Shown in pieces: positions 1 through 8,396 of a DNA stretch of 49,650 bases (positions are counted from its first letter, which is position 1; each line of letters opens with the position of its first letter). Below the pieces are notes generated by a model. That model searched no databases. It saw only the letters and a program-made list of their open reading frames with translations, and had not been told where the DNA came from. The DNA comes from an uncultured Prevotellaceae bacterium (lineage in GTDB: Bacteria > Bacteroidota > Bacteroidia > Bacteroidales > Bacteroidaceae), in contig CADCDK010000002.1 in the NCBI GenBank assembly GCA_902800185.1, positions 1 through 49,650 on the forward strand. Reading direction: 5' to 3'. The position numbers were made by a program, and so were the translations under genes.

Positions 1-5
1 CGTTC

Positions 6-42
6 ATTGCATGTACTCTTTGAGTGCAAAGGTACATGCAAT
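6..42 (-). promoter_or_regulatory. Palindrome over a possible leftward promoter
   Basis: An 11-bp perfect inverted repeat (attgcatgtac at 6-16, gtacatgcaat at 32-42) encloses a second 5-bp stem (ctttg 18-22, caaag 27-31). On the minus strand positions 27-34 read TACCTTTG, a perfect Bacteroidetes -7 box, with TCTG 19 nt upstream at 54-57 as a near match to the -33 TTTG. The palindrome would therefore cover the -7 box and start site of a gene lying left of the window, which suits a repressor site. No T-tract follows, so a terminator is less likely. The regulated gene is not visible. Confidence 0.4.
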
Positions 43-65
43 ATTCAAAAAAACAGACTACTATG

Positions 66-269
66 CTAATTTTTCAACACAGGGTTTTGCAAGTGACCCT
101 TTATACCTGCTATCTCAAAAGATTCCTTTCTCTCAATAGCGAAGTCTCGTTTAAACTCTTTATTGGATGGCAATAAAGGCCCAAGATAATGGTGTTCGAA
201 GACTATGTTTATCTCACGTTCTTCTAAAAGATCTGCATTAATAATGCTTGAATTATGCTCGTGCCACAT
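66..269 (-). CDS. Small hypothetical protein (67 aa)
   Basis: An open frame of 67 codons from ATG at 269 to a stop at 66-68. The product is charged, with no signal peptide, membrane segment or motif that I recognise. It lies 58 bp downstream of the gene at 328-684 on the same strand with no promoter-like sequence between, so the two could be co-transcribed. It may be a remnant of a longer gene. I have no functional call and am not certain that it is translated. Confidence 0.35.
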   Translation of the reverse strand: MWHEHNSSIINADLLEEREINIVFEHHYLGPLLPSNKEFKRDFAIERKESFEIAGIKGHLQNPVLKN

Positions 270-327
270 ATTAATAATGTTTAGGTAATTGAGAAAAACA
301 TCTTTTCTTCTATTGATTATTCTGGCG

Positions 328-684
328 CTACCACTGAATGCCTAGTTTCTTTAATGCCTTGTGAGTGTACTGTAAGGTTCCGCTACCTACACCATCTAAA
401 TCAAGTAATTGTCCTGGTGTCAGGGCGAGGAACTCACCCAAAGTATTAACGCCTCGCTTTTCGAGTGAGGTACGTAGTCGAGTTGCGTAAGACTGTTTGC
501 TTGGGCCAAATGCTTCGTACAAATCTTCCAACGTGTATTCCAACTTTAAGTCTTTAGTTCTATTGTCGGCATTGACAAACGTAATCATATTTTGAGCGAG
601 GTATTCACGCACCTCCCTCAACTCGATCTCTATATTTTCCAACTTTTGAAGTATGCTGGTAGGACTTGTTCTTTTCTCTTTCAT
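328..684 (-). CDS. Small protein with RNA-polymerase-alpha-CTD-like helix-hairpin-helix domain
   Basis: A 118-aa protein. The first 35 residues are charged and predicted helical, possibly a short coiled coil (LENIEIELREVREYL). The last 50 residues (about 68-118) have the pattern of the RNA polymerase alpha C-terminal domain: LRTSLEKRGVNTLGEFLAL, then a helix-hairpin-helix turn around LDGVGSGTL, then a closing helix ending KKLGIQW. In RpoA this fold binds DNA and activators; stand-alone copies with short N-terminal regions are common in Bacteroidales accessory DNA and probably bind nucleic acid. There is no catalytic motif. The partner is unknown; the nearest gene downstream is the 67-aa frame at 66-269. 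The fold call is from motif similarity only. Confidence 0.7.
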   Translation of the reverse strand: MKEKRTSPTSILQKLENIEIELREVREYLAQNMITFVNADNRTKDLKLEYTLEDLYEAFGPSKQSYATRLRTSLEKRGVNTLGEFLALTPGQLLDLDGVGSGTLQYTHKALKKLGIQW

Positions 685-880
685 CGTTATCGATTTTTTA
701 GTTAGTGAACAAAAAGCGTGAGCAATTTACTTCAGTTCTTGCTACTTTTTCTTTCAATTCCCCAATTATCAGAAGGCAAGAATCAAAAGTGGATGTCCAG
801 TCTTATGTCCTAATTATATGTTTATCTGCTCATAGGCACTTTGGTTTTTTAGTGGGTTATATTTTTTTTTCGCTATGCTT

Positions 881-1114
881 CTATACATAATCCAAAGGAT
901 TCCGCTTGATGACAAGTGGATATCGTTCGGGATGACGCAGACTGTCTATCTCAAGATCTACGTCAAGGTCTGGCCATTCAATAGCCTCAGAGCCAGACAT
1001 CTGTACGTTGAGTACGCTGCGGATAGGAGCATCCTGCATCCACGGAATGCGGTTATAGGACAGGAAGTAGTCATGTCCTTGTACGGAAAGCATGATACCC
1101 TGAGCATTAATCAT
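881..1114 (-). CDS. DUF2442 domain protein
   Basis: The second gene of a DUF4160/DUF2442 pair. The product has the DUF2442 outline: a short strand-rich start, a conserved Pro-Trp (RIPWM), and the motif IEWPDLDVDLEIDSL near the C-terminus, matching the family's HWxxLDEDLxxxxL. I chose ATG at 1112-1114 (77 aa) because it overlaps the DUF4160 stop by only 8 nt; an upstream ATG at 1165 would give 94 aa but a 59-nt out-of-frame overlap with sequence that is convincingly DUF4160. Such pairs are widespread on mobile and accessory DNA and have been proposed to behave like toxin-antitoxin modules. The biochemical role is not established. Confidence 0.7.
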   Translation of the reverse strand: MINAQGIMLSVQGHDYFLSYNRIPWMQDAPIRSVLNVQMSGSEAIEWPDLDVDLEIDSLRHPERYPLVIKRNPLDYV

Positions 1115-1358
1115 CAATACGCTTACCAACGTGTTGACGGAATTGTTCCTTAAATTTGTCTGCATATTTCTCTACTATCTTTTTGATTTCATTCATTTTA
1201 TGTTCAGGAATTCCCGTGTTCTTTGCTAACTCCACTTGAGGCTCCAGCCAAAATTTAGCCTCACGCCCGTCGTAGATGACGTGGATATGCATTCGCTCCT
1301 CCTCATTGGAGTATATCTTAAACGTATATTCGCTTTCGCGACGGAATACTGGACTCAT
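1107..1358 (-). CDS. DUF4160 domain protein
   Basis: An 83-aa protein matching DUF4160: an N-terminal strand with FKIYSNEEERMHIHVIY, where the two histidines of HIHV are the family signature, then REAKFWLEP and a helical C-terminal half. It is the first gene of the pair with the DUF2442 gene, with an 8-nt overlap that suggests translational coupling. A good promoter lies 24 bp upstream. The histidine motif is compatible with metal or nucleic-acid binding but the activity is unknown. The pair looks intact. Confidence 0.8.
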   Translation of the reverse strand: MSPVFRRESEYTFKIYSNEEERMHIHVIYDGREAKFWLEPQVELAKNTGIPEHKMNEIKKIVEKYADKFKEQFRQHVGKRIDD

Positions 1359-1381
1359 TGTTATTATGCTATTATTCGTCG

Positions 1382-1412
1382 CAAAAATAAGAATAATTTT
1401 GCATTAAACAAA
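1382..1412 (-). promoter_or_regulatory. Promoter of the DUF4160/DUF2442 pair
   Basis: Minus strand: TTTG at 1409-1412, a 19-nt spacer, and TATTTTTG at 1382-1389 (consensus TAnnTTTG). The predicted start near 1375 leaves a leader of about 17 nt before the ATG at 1358. Confidence 0.65.
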
Positions 1413-1469
1413 ATTATGGAAAGAAAAAATCCGTCACCTCGTTTACATTCAGAAAAGGCGCGGTGCTTG

Positions 1470-1602
1470 TTTTGGCATCACTACCACTAAGCGGTAGGCT
1501 TGTTACCTGCCCGTGGTACTGGGAGTACCACTGAGTGGAATTCTCAGTACCAGCAAGTGGACAAAACTTGGAACTGTCAGTACCAACCCACTTGGTACTG
1601 AC
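1470..1602. repeat. 133-bp hairpin repeat, copy A
   Basis: This stretch recurs at 46434-46566 in the same orientation with 128 of 133 identical bases. It folds into a chain of four local hairpins: ctacc/ggtag (1481-1497), gtggtact/agtaccac with a 3-nt loop (1513-1531), ctgag/ctcag (1531-1547), and an 11-bp perfect stem gtcagtaccaa/ttggtactgac (1576-1602). All five differences between copies fall outside these stems. It lies 57 bp upstream of the DUF4160 promoter. A minus-strand frame runs through it but is probably not a gene. It could be a REP- or MITE-like element or a structured RNA. Confidence 0.85.
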
Positions 1603-1695
1603 TTTTTGCACAGAAAAGTCATTGAATTGCATCAGAATGTTACACAAGGGTGCTCTTTGTTGTTCAAACTGTTCTAAACCAAAACCTCAAAAATC

Positions 1696-1818
1696 CTTCT
1701 CGAAAGCTTATTGTTCTCAAGAACCTGTTCTGTTGCGCAGGAAGATGGGAAAGTAAACTTTCCACTAACTTCCTGACGGCACCAGAACGAAGCACGTTGT
1801 GCAGAAGCTTTCGAGAAG
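1696..1818. repeat. Inverted-repeat-bounded structured element
   Basis: A 14-bp perfect inverted repeat (cttctcgaaagctt at 1696-1709, aagctttcgagaag at 1805-1818) bounds about 123 bp that contain further nested stems: gttct/agaac, caggaag/cttcctg, and ggaaag/ctttcc (1748-1763). No coding frame inside resembles a protein. The layout is that of a small non-autonomous element or a structured RNA. No clear target-site duplication is visible. Confidence 0.5.
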
Positions 1819-1848
1819 AAAAACCGAGAAAATAATGGGAGCGAGTTT

Positions 1849-1906
1849 AGGAAGTTAAAGGAGTTAAAGAAGTTAGCTCGCTATGCTCGCTTGGGGAAGT
1901 TAAAGG
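1849..1906. repeat. Short 9-bp tandem repeat
   Basis: Three adjacent 9-bp units (aggaagtta, aaggagtta, aagaagtta at 1849-1875) and a fourth related copy at 1896-1906. It lies in the gene-free stretch 1359-2233. The remainder of that stretch (1907-2233) is AT-rich with no gene that I can support; TACCTTTA at 2161-2168 could be a weak -7 box for the toxin-antitoxin pair but has no clear -33 partner. Confidence 0.5.
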
Positions 1907-2233
1907 CCAATAGTTTGGCACACGTGTCTGAAAGGTATCGTCTTTTAACTTCATTAACTCTCTGGAAACAGGAGGGTTTTTCAGCGAAGCGGGGTTTTTC
2001 ATTTCGCAGAAATGGGTATTCACGGTTTTGGTTTATATCGGTTTTTGGTTATTGGTAAATTCGGTTGTTATCACTTTGTCTTATTCATGAATGGGGTTTA
2101 CTTTGAAAGTAAATGAAAAATTCTTATGATAAAATGGTGGTGTTCTGTAAAAAAAATGACTACCTTTACAGCCGTCAAGCAATCCTCGAAAGGTTGTAAA
2201 AGGCAACAACAGAAATCAAAAATATAGAAGATT

Positions 2234-2491
2234 ATGGCAACAATGACATTACCACAAACATCTCAGATGATAGTGACGCTGGAATCTGGAGCCGTGGTGT
2301 CCGACATTCGTAAGGCCCTGAAGCTCATCCGCGGCATAGCCTCCGTACGCATGGCCACCATCGGCGACGACCGCACCATTACCCCCGCGATGCAACGCAA
2401 CATCAATAAAGCTCGTAAGGAATACGCCAAAGGTGAAACCATCTCGTGCACTTCGCCCGAGGAGATGAAGAAATATTTTGATAGTCTATGA
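2234..2491 (+). CDS. Antitoxin of a type II toxin-antitoxin pair
   Basis: An 85-aa protein. The N-terminal half (MIVTLESGAVVSDIRKALKL, then RGIASVRMA) has the strand-helix pattern of the Bacteroidales antitoxins paired with RelE/YoeB toxins. The C-terminal tail (KARKEYAKGETISC, then SPEEMKKYFDSL) is the toxin-wrapping segment typical of these antitoxins. The stop codon overlaps the ATG of the next gene (ATGA), the usual coupling in such operons. The antitoxin should neutralise its toxin by direct binding and repress the operon. It appears complete, unlike the toxin beside it. The leader of about 60 nt upstream is A-rich. Confidence 0.75.
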   Translation: MATMTLPQTSQMIVTLESGAVVSDIRKALKLIRGIASVRMATIGDDRTITPAMQRNINKARKEYAKGETISCTSPEEMKKYFDSL

Positions 2492-2634
2492 TGTACTCTG
2501 AACCGTTGATTGGCGGGAACGATGTGACTTATTCGCGCCACATCACTGCCCACGACCGCATCATCTACGATATTTATGACAACCGAGTTACCGTGCTTAT
2601 CATTCAAGCTGAGGAACACTATAACGACAAGTAA
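2488..2634 (+). CDS. YoeB/Txe-type toxin, C-terminal half only (48 aa)
   Basis: The 48-aa product MMYSEPLIGG...EEHYNDK aligns with the second half of YoeB/Txe ribosome-dependent mRNA endonucleases (E. coli YoeB is 84 aa). It retains counterparts of the three YoeB catalytic residues: Glu in SEPL (residue 5; YoeB E46), Arg in YSRHIT (residue 17; R65) and the His of the final HY (residue 44; H83). The first 45 or so residues, which form the N-terminal helices, are missing. Full-length relatives also begin with an MMY-like start, so MMY joined to SEPL suggests an in-frame internal deletion rather than loss of the start. It starts inside the antitoxin stop (ATGA). It is too short for the online gene-size cut-off often used. 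Activity is doubtful. Confidence 0.65.
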   Translation: MMYSEPLIGGNDVTYSRHITAHDRIIYDIYDNRVTVLIIQAEEHYNDK

Positions 2635-2776
2635 ACTAACTACCGATTTTTTCGTCGCTCAGCCCGCAAGGATGCTTGCCTGCAAGAACATTGCGCAAGC
2701 GCGAAATTCTTTGACCTAAAGGTACAAAGCGCTAAAGCGAGTCCTCCGTCTCGGCAAAAAAAATAAATGAATTTAT

Positions 2777-2807
2777 TTTGTTCTGCACTCGACTTTTCGT
2801 AACTTTG
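2777..2807 (+). promoter_or_regulatory. Promoter of mutS-purU
   Basis: TTTG at 2777-2780, a 19-nt spacer and TAACTTTG at 2800-2807, a full match to the Bacteroidetes consensus. The predicted start near 2814 gives a leader of about 20 nt before the mutS ATG. Confidence 0.75.
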
Positions 2808-2833
2808 CACCTCAATAATTAGTATTTTGCTAC

Positions 2834-5449
2834 ATGGCAAAGAACGGGAAAGAGCTCACCCCAATGATGAAACAGTTCTTCGACCTGAAGGCAAAGCACC
2901 CGGATGCGGTGCTGCTGTTTCGTTGTGGTGACTTTTACGAAACCTATTGCGAGGATGCTGTCACAGCAGCTCAGATACTGGGCATCACACTCACCAAGCG
3001 TAACAATGGTGCTGGGGTGAAGGGTGATGAGATGGCCGGTTTCCCCCATCATGCCCTCGACACCTATCTGCCCAAGCTAATTCGGGCTGGCAAGCGGGTC
3101 GCCATCTGTGACCAGCTGGAGGATCCGAAGCTGACAAAGAAACTGGTGAAGCGAGGTATCACCGAACTGGTGACGCCGGGTATTGCCATGAGTGACAACG
3201 TGCTGAACTATAAGGAAAACAATTTTCTGGCTGCCGTTCATTTTGGTAAAACGGCATGCGGCGTTTCTTTTCTCGATATTTCCACGGGTGAGTTCCTGAC
3301 AGGTGAAGGCAGCTACGACTATGTAGAGAAGCTGCTTGGCAACTTCCAGCCGAAGGAGGTGCTCTTTGAGCGGCAGCACCGGCAGGACTTTGAACGCTAT
3401 TTCGGTTCGCGCTACTGTGTGTTTGAGCTCGACGAGTGGGTATTCAATGAGCAGGCGGCACGACAGAAGCTCCTGAAGCATTTCAACACGAAGTCGCTGA
3501 AGGGGTTCGGTGTGGATTATCTTCACAACGGCATCGTGGCCAGTGGTGCCATCATGCAGTATTTGGAAACCACACTGCACACGCAGATTGGTCATATCAC
3601 TCATCTTTCGCGCATTGAGGAAGAGCGCTACGTACGCCTCGACAAGTTCACCATCCGTTCTCTGGAGCTGATTCAGCCGATGCAGGAAGACGGCTCTTCC
3701 CTGCTCAGCGTGATTGACCGCACATCCACTCCGATGGGTGGCAGAATGCTGAGACGTTGGCTGGTCTTCCCGTTGAAGGATGTCAAGCCCATCAATAGCC
3801 GCCTCGACGTGGTGGATAGTCTTTTCCGTGAACCGTCGTTCCGCCAATGTATTGATGAGCAGCTTCAGCACATGGGTGACTTGGAGCGTATCATCTCGCG
3901 TGTTGCCGCTGGCAGGGTGTCGCCCCGTGAGGTTGTTCAGTTGAAGATAGCCCTGCAAGCGGTTCAGCCAGTGAAGGCAGCCTGCCTTGAGTCCTCCGAC
4001 GAATCACTTCGCAAGATGGGGGAACGGTTGAGCCTGTGTGAGGAGATTCGCGACCGCATTGCCAAGGAGGTACAGCCCGACCCGCCGCAGCTACTGAGCA
4101 AGGGCAACGTCATTGCCAACGGATATAATCAGGAGTTAGACGAGTTGCGGGAGATTTCAAACAACGGGCGCGACTACCTCTTACAGTTGCAGGAGCACGA
4201 AGCCGAGAAGACAGGTATTGCCTCATTGAAAGTGGGCTATAACAACGTCTTCGGATATTATCTCGAAGTGCGCAATACCTATAAGGATTTGGTGCCTCAG
4301 GAGTGGGTGCGCAAGCAGACCTTGGCACAGGCAGAACGATATATCACACAGGAACTGAAAGAATACGAGGAAAAGATATTAGGAGCCGACGAGCGCATCC
4401 AGTCGCTGGAAGAGCGGCTTTTTGCAGAACTGGTAGTAGCCATACAGCAGTTTATCCCGCAGATTCAGGTGAATGCCAACATCCTGGCACAGCTCGACTG
4501 TCTGCTCTCGTTTGCCAAGACTGCCGAGGAGAACCATTATGTGCGACCGGTATTGACGGATGAGTGCATCATCGATATCTGTCAGGGTCGTCATCCTGTG
4601 ATTGAGACCCAGCTTCCTTTGGGCGAACAATACGTGCCCAACGACATCATGCTCGATGACAAGCGACAGCAGATCGTCATCATCACGGGTCCCAACATGG
4701 CGGGTAAGTCGGCATTGCTCCGCCAGACGGCCCTCATCACGCTCCTGGCTCAGATAGGCTGCTTTGTGCCTGCCGAGCGAGCGACCATCGGACTGGTGGA
4801 CAAGATTTTCACCCGTGTGGGTGCTTCCGACAACATCTCACTCGGCGAGTCCACATTCATGGTCGAGATGACCGAGGCTGCCAATATCCTCAACAACGTT
4901 TCTCCACGCTCATTGGTCTTGTTCGACGAATTGGGAAGGGGCACTTCCACCTACGACGGTATCAGCATCGCCTGGGCTATCGTGGAATATCTGCATGAAC
5001 AGCCCAAGGCCCGTGCCCGCACGCTCTTCGCCACGCACTACCATGAGCTGAACGAGATGGAACGCACGTTCCAGCGCATCAAGAACTACAACGTGTCGGT
5101 GAAGGAGATGGACGGGAAAGTCATCTTCCTGCGTCGGCTTGTGCGAGGGGGTTCCGAACATTCATTCGGTATCCATGTGGCACAGATTGCGGGTATGCCG
5201 AAGTCTATTGTGAAGCGCGCCAACGAGATTCTCAAGAACTTGGAGGGCAGTCAGGCAGGCAAGGAAGCAGGGCGACAGGAAAGCCTCAACACGCCCCATG
5301 AGGGCATGCAGCTCTCCTTCTTCCAGCTGGACGACCCCGTGCTCTGTCAGATTCGCGACGAGATACTCGGACTCGACATCAATAACCTGACACCTGTCGA
5401 GGCATTGAATAAACTGAACGACATAAAAAAGATTGTAAATGGAAAATAA
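2834..5449 (+). CDS. mutS: DNA mismatch repair protein MutS
   Basis: An 871-aa MutS, normal length for Bacteroidales. It recognises base mismatches and small loops and recruits MutL. The mismatch-wedging Phe-x-Glu motif is present in GDFYE (residues 32-36). The connector and lever domains follow, then the ATPase domain with Walker A GPNMAGKS at 619-626, the motif DELGRGTST of Walker B and the D-loop near 697-705, and the [10 protein letters not shown]-type segment (here [13 protein letters not shown]) after it. The C-terminal tail (LSFFQL, then [13 protein letters not shown]) is the usual dimer/tetramer region. It has its own promoter and is the first gene of a two-gene unit: its stop overlaps the purU start by 11 nt. 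The protein looks fully functional. Confidence 0.98.
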   Translation: MAKNGKELTPMMKQFFDLKAKHPDAVLLFRCGDFYETYCEDAVTAAQILGITLTKRNNGAGVKGDEMAGFPHHALDTYLPKLIRAGKRVAICDQLEDPKLTKKLVKRGITELVTPGIAMSDNVLNYKENNFLAAVHFGKTACGVSFLDISTGEFLTGEGSYDYVEKLLGNFQPKEVLFERQHRQDFERYFGSRYCVFELDEWVFNEQAARQKLLKHFNTKSLKGFGVDYLHNGIVASGAIMQYLETTLHTQIGHITHLSRIEEERYVRLDKFTIRSLELIQPMQEDGSSLLSVIDRTSTPMGGRMLRRWLVFPLKDVKPINSRLDVVDSLFREPSFRQCIDEQLQHMGDLERIISRVAAGRVSPREVVQLKIALQAVQPVKAACLESSDESLRKMGERLSLCEEIRDRIAKEVQPDPPQLLSKGNVIANGYNQELDELREISNNGRDYLLQLQEHEAEKTGIASLKVGYNNVFGYYLEVRNTYKDLVPQEWVRKQTLAQAERYITQELKEYEEKILGADERIQSLEERLFAELVVAIQQFIPQIQVNANILAQLDCLLSFAKTAEENHYVRPVLTDECIIDICQGRHPVIETQLPLGEQYVPNDIMLDDKRQQIVIITGPNMAGKSALLRQTALITLLAQIGCFVPAERATIGLVDKIFTRVGASDNISLGESTFMVEMTEAANILNNVSPRSLVLFDELGRGTSTYDGISIAWAIVEYLHEQPKARARTLFATHYHELNEMERTFQRIKNYNVSVKEMDGKVIFLRRLVRGGSEHSFGIHVAQIAGMPKSIVKRANEILKNLEGSQAGKEAGRQESLNTPHEGMQLSFFQLDDPVLCQIRDEILGLDINNLTPVEALNKLNDIKKIVNGK

Positions 5450-6317
5450 GAATGTGAAACCGACTGCCATCTTGCTCCTGCACTGTCAGGACCAGCCGGG
5501 TATCATTTCGGAGGTAACGAAGTTCATTACCGACAACAAGGGTAACATTGTCTATCTTGACCAGTATGTGGATCGCGAAGACGGCATGTTCTTCATGCGC
5601 ATAGAATGGGAGCTGGATGGTTTCCTGATCCCGCGTGAAAAGATAGAGGACTATGTCAAGACGCTCTATACACAGCGCTACGGACTCACCTTCAAACTGT
5701 ATTTCAGCGACGTGCGTCCGCGCATGGCCATCTTTGTTTCTAAGATGAGCCACTGCCTTTATGACCTGCTGGCACGCTGGAAGGCAGGTGAGTTCAACTG
5801 CGACATTCCCTGCATCGTAAGCAATCATGAGGACTTGCGCTATGTGGCCCTGCAGTTTGGCATTCCCTATTATGTTTGGCGCATCAACAAGGATCATTCC
5901 AACAAGGCCGAGGTGGAGGCCGAGGAGATGAAGCTGTTAGCGGAAAAGAAAATCACCTTCATCGTGCTGGCACGCTATATGCAGATTATCTCAGACGAAA
6001 TGATCGACAAGTATCCCAATCATATTATCAACATCCACCACTCGTTCCTCCCCGCTTTCGTCGGAGCAAAGCCCTATCATCAGGCATGGGAGCGTGGTGT
6101 GAAGATTATCGGGGCCACCAGCCATTATGTGACCGCCGAGCTGGATGCCGGTCCTATCATCGAGCAGGATGTGACACGTATCACTCACAAGGACACGCCG
6201 GAGAGCCTGGTGCTCAAGGGCAAGGACTTGGAGAAGATTGTTCTTTCCCGTGCGGTCACGAAGCATATCGAGCGAAAAATACTTACCTATAAAAACAAGA
6301 CGGTCATCTTCAGTTGA
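5439..6317 (+). CDS. purU: Formyltetrahydrofolate deformylase
   Basis: A 292-aa PurU, which hydrolyses 10-formyltetrahydrofolate to formate and tetrahydrofolate and so balances one-carbon pools and supplies formate for purine synthesis. Residues 1-90 form an ACT-type regulatory domain ([18 protein letters not shown]). The rest is a formyltransferase fold. The catalytic triad is visible: Asn198 and His200 in [11 protein letters not shown], and Asp236 in [12 protein letters not shown]. The start ATG at 5439 lies inside the mutS 3' end (11-nt overlap), implying coupled translation. The stop codon sits in the loop of the terminator hairpin that follows. Confidence 0.97.
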   Translation: MENKNVKPTAILLLHCQDQPGIISEVTKFITDNKGNIVYLDQYVDREDGMFFMRIEWELDGFLIPREKIEDYVKTLYTQRYGLTFKLYFSDVRPRMAIFVSKMSHCLYDLLARWKAGEFNCDIPCIVSNHEDLRYVALQFGIPYYVWRINKDHSNKAEVEAEEMKLLAEKKITFIVLARYMQIISDEMIDKYPNHIINIHHSFLPAFVGAKPYHQAWERGVKIIGATSHYVTAELDAGPIIEQDVTRITHKDTPESLVLKGKDLEKIVLSRAVTKHIERKILTYKNKTVIFS

Positions 6318-6340
6318 GGATGACCGTCTTTTCTTTTTGT
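6297..6340. terminator. Shared bidirectional terminator of purU and lgt
   Basis: A 12-bp perfect stem (aagacggtcatc 6297-6308, gatgaccgtctt 6319-6330) with a 10-nt loop containing the purU stop. On the plus strand it is followed by a T-rich run (ttctttttg). On the minus strand it is followed by TGTTTTTA. It lies between the converging purU and lgt ends and should serve both. Confidence 0.85.
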
Positions 6341-6348
6341 CCTGTCTA

Positions 6349-7227
6349 TTATTGATTTTTCATCCATTTGCCACCTCGCATGCAGGTGACACCGATGATG
6401 ACAAAGGGAATGCTCAGCAGTTGTCCCATGTTGAAGAGCATGCCGCTCTCGAAGTCCACCTGTATGTCTTTGGTGTATTCGATGAAGAAGCGGAAGGTGA
6501 AGATGAGCGTCAGCACCAGTCCGAAGTAGAAACCGCTACCCACGGGCTTGGCGTGGAGAGCCATCTTGCCATTGTCTTGCACTCCCCGTTTACTTCTCAG
6601 ATAGAAGAACAGCATCACGAAGATGAAGCAGAAATATGCCAATGCCTCATAGAGCTGTCCGGGATGTCTTGGTACGTTGTCCACCTGCTCAAAGATGAAT
6701 GCCCAAGGCAGGTCTGTCGGCTTGCCGATGATTTCCGAGTTCATCAAGTTGCCTAATCTGATGCAGCAGGCGGTGATGGGCGTGGCAATGGCGATGTCGT
6801 CGAGCACATGCCAGATGTTCATCTTCGTCTTGCGGCAATAGAGCCACAGGGCAATCATCAGTCCGAGTGTTCCTCCGTGGCTGGCCAGTCCTGCATAGCC
6901 TGTGAAATGCCATGCTCCGTCCATGCCCTTGTGCATGGGCACAAGCATCTCTATGAAGTGTTCAAGGCTGGTGAGGTAGTAGTCGGGCTGATAAAAGAGA
7001 CAGTGTCCGAGTCTTGCTCCGATGAGGATGCCAAGAAAGCAGTAGATGAAAAGCGGGTCAAAGAGCTCATCCTTCACCTTCTGGTCTTGATACAGCCACT
7101 TCACCATCAGATAGCCGCCCAAGAGTCCGATGAGCCAGAACGTGGAGTACCAGCGTAGTGCCAACGGTCCGAGTTCACAGATAATCTCGTTGGGGTTCCA
7201 CAATATATAAATCAGTGTATTGCTCAT
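6349..7227 (-). CDS. lgt: Prolipoprotein diacylglyceryl transferase
   Basis: Transfers diacylglycerol from phosphatidylglycerol to the lipobox cysteine of prolipoproteins in the inner membrane, the first step in maturing all the fimbrial lipoproteins in this window. From the ATG at 7227 the protein is 292 aa with about seven hydrophobic segments. Family motifs are clear: IGARLGH near 70, ASHGG at 115-119, the signature RLGNLMNSEIIG at 157-168, and RHPGQLYEA near 187. A GTG at 7242 would add five residues and overlap the ychF stop (GTGA). I prefer the ATG, which is preceded by an A-rich segment usual for this phylum. It is the second gene after ychF. Confidence 0.95.
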   Translation of the reverse strand: MSNTLIYILWNPNEIICELGPLALRWYSTFWLIGLLGGYLMVKWLYQDQKVKDELFDPLFIYCFLGILIGARLGHCLFYQPDYYLTSLEHFIEMLVPMHKGMDGAWHFTGYAGLASHGGTLGLMIALWLYCRKTKMNIWHVLDDIAIATPITACCIRLGNLMNSEIIGKPTDLPWAFIFEQVDNVPRHPGQLYEALAYFCFIFVMLFFYLRSKRGVQDNGKMALHAKPVGSGFYFGLVLTLIFTFRFFIEYTKDIQVDFESGMLFNMGQLLSIPFVIIGVTCMRGGKWMKNQ

Positions 7228-7238
7228 GTTCTTTTTTA

Positions 7239-8339
7239 TCACACATTAAACCGGAAGTGCATGATGTCACCGTCCTGCACCACATAGTCCTTGCCCTCAA
7301 TGCCCATCTTGCCGGCTTCGCGCACGGCGGCTTCTGAACCGTACTGGATGTAGTCGTCGTACTTGATGACCTCGGCACGGATGAAGCCTTTCTCAAAGTC
7401 GGTATGGATGACACCGGCGCACTGCGGAGCTTTCCAGCCACGCTTGTAGGTCCATGCCTTCACCTCCATCTCTCCTGCGGTGATGAATGTCTGCAGGTTC
7501 AATAGCGCGTAGGCCTTCTTAATCAGTCGGTTCACACCACTCTCCTCCAGTCCTAACTCTTCCAGGAACAGCTGCTTGTCCTCATAGCTCTCCAATTCGG
7601 CAATGTCCTCTTCGGTCTTGGCAGCGATGATCATGGTCTCTGCACCCTCTTCACGGGCAATCTCCTCGACGCGCTTTGTCATCTCGTTTCCGTCCTTGGC
7701 GGAAGCCTCATCGACGTTGCAGACGTAGAGCACAGGTTTCGACGTGAGCAGGAAGAGGTTGCGGGCGGCATCCTGTTCCTCCTTGCTGTCAAACTCCACT
7801 ACGCGGGCATTCTTACCCTGTTCCAGCACCTCTTTATAAGCTTCCAGCACTCCTGCGAGCACTTTGGCATCCTTGTTGCCGGCAGCGGCGGTCTTCTGCA
7901 CTTTGGCGAGCTGACTCTCAATGGTCTCCAAGTCTTTCAACTGCAGTTCGGTGTCAATAATCTCCTTATCACGGATGGGGTCGATGGTACCATCGACATG
8001 GGTGATGTTCTCGTCCTCGAAACAGCGCAGCACATGGATGATGGCATCGGTCTCACGGATGTTACCAAGGAATTTGTTGCCCAATCCCTCACCTTTAGAA
8101 GCACCCTTCACGAGTCCTGCAATGTCAACAATCTCACAGGTGGCGGGAACGATGCGACCCGGATGCACCAGTTCGGCCAAACGGGTAAGCCGCTCGTCGG
8201 GCACGGTGATAACGCCAACGTTAGGTTCTATTGTACAGAAAGGGAAATTGGCTGCCTGTGCCTTGGCACTCGACAGACAATTGAAAAGAGTGGACTTACC
8301 CACGTTGGGCAGTCCTACAATACCACATTTTAATGCCAT
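7239..8339 (-). CDS. ychF: Redox-regulated ribosome-binding ATPase YchF (OLA1 family)
   Basis: A 366-aa P-loop protein of the Obg/OLA1 group that prefers ATP and binds ribosomes. The G1 motif GLPNVGKS is at residues 9-16, G3 DIAGLVKGAS near 72, and the G4 equivalent NVDE in LYVCNVDE. The C-terminal TGS domain begins near LNLQTFITAGE and ends YVVQDGDIMHFRFNV, the canonical finish. The frame is open upstream to 8504, but the start MALKCGIVGLPN at 8339 is the conserved family start and lies about 20 nt downstream of a good promoter. The upstream part is a duplicated promoter segment, not coding. lgt follows directly. Confidence 0.97.
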   Translation of the reverse strand: MALKCGIVGLPNVGKSTLFNCLSSAKAQAANFPFCTIEPNVGVITVPDERLTRLAELVHPGRIVPATCEIVDIAGLVKGASKGEGLGNKFLGNIRETDAIIHVLRCFEDENITHVDGTIDPIRDKEIIDTELQLKDLETIESQLAKVQKTAAAGNKDAKVLAGVLEAYKEVLEQGKNARVVEFDSKEEQDAARNLFLLTSKPVLYVCNVDEASAKDGNEMTKRVEEIAREEGAETMIIAAKTEEDIAELESYEDKQLFLEELGLEESGVNRLIKKAYALLNLQTFITAGEMEVKAWTYKRGWKAPQCAGVIHTDFEKGFIRAEVIKYDDYIQYGSEAAVREAGKMGIEGKDYVVQDGDIMHFRFNV

Positions 8340-8365
8340 TTTCTTTAAACGTTTAAATTTTGCTG

Positions 8366-8396
8366 CAAAATTACGAAAAAATGAGAGCAGTGCAAA
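8366..8396 (-). promoter_or_regulatory. Promoter of ychF-lgt
   Basis: Minus strand: TTTG at 8393-8396, a 19-nt spacer, and TAATTTTG at 8366-8373. The predicted start near 8359 leaves about 20 nt to the ychF ATG. Confidence 0.75.

Noticed and set aside
1414-1647. Small minus-strand frame through the 133-bp repeat (and its twin at 46414-46689)
   Set aside because: Copies share a 40-residue segment only because the DNA is repeated. Flanking residues are unrelated and the differences include amino-acid changes while hairpin stems are intact, so I do not call a gene.
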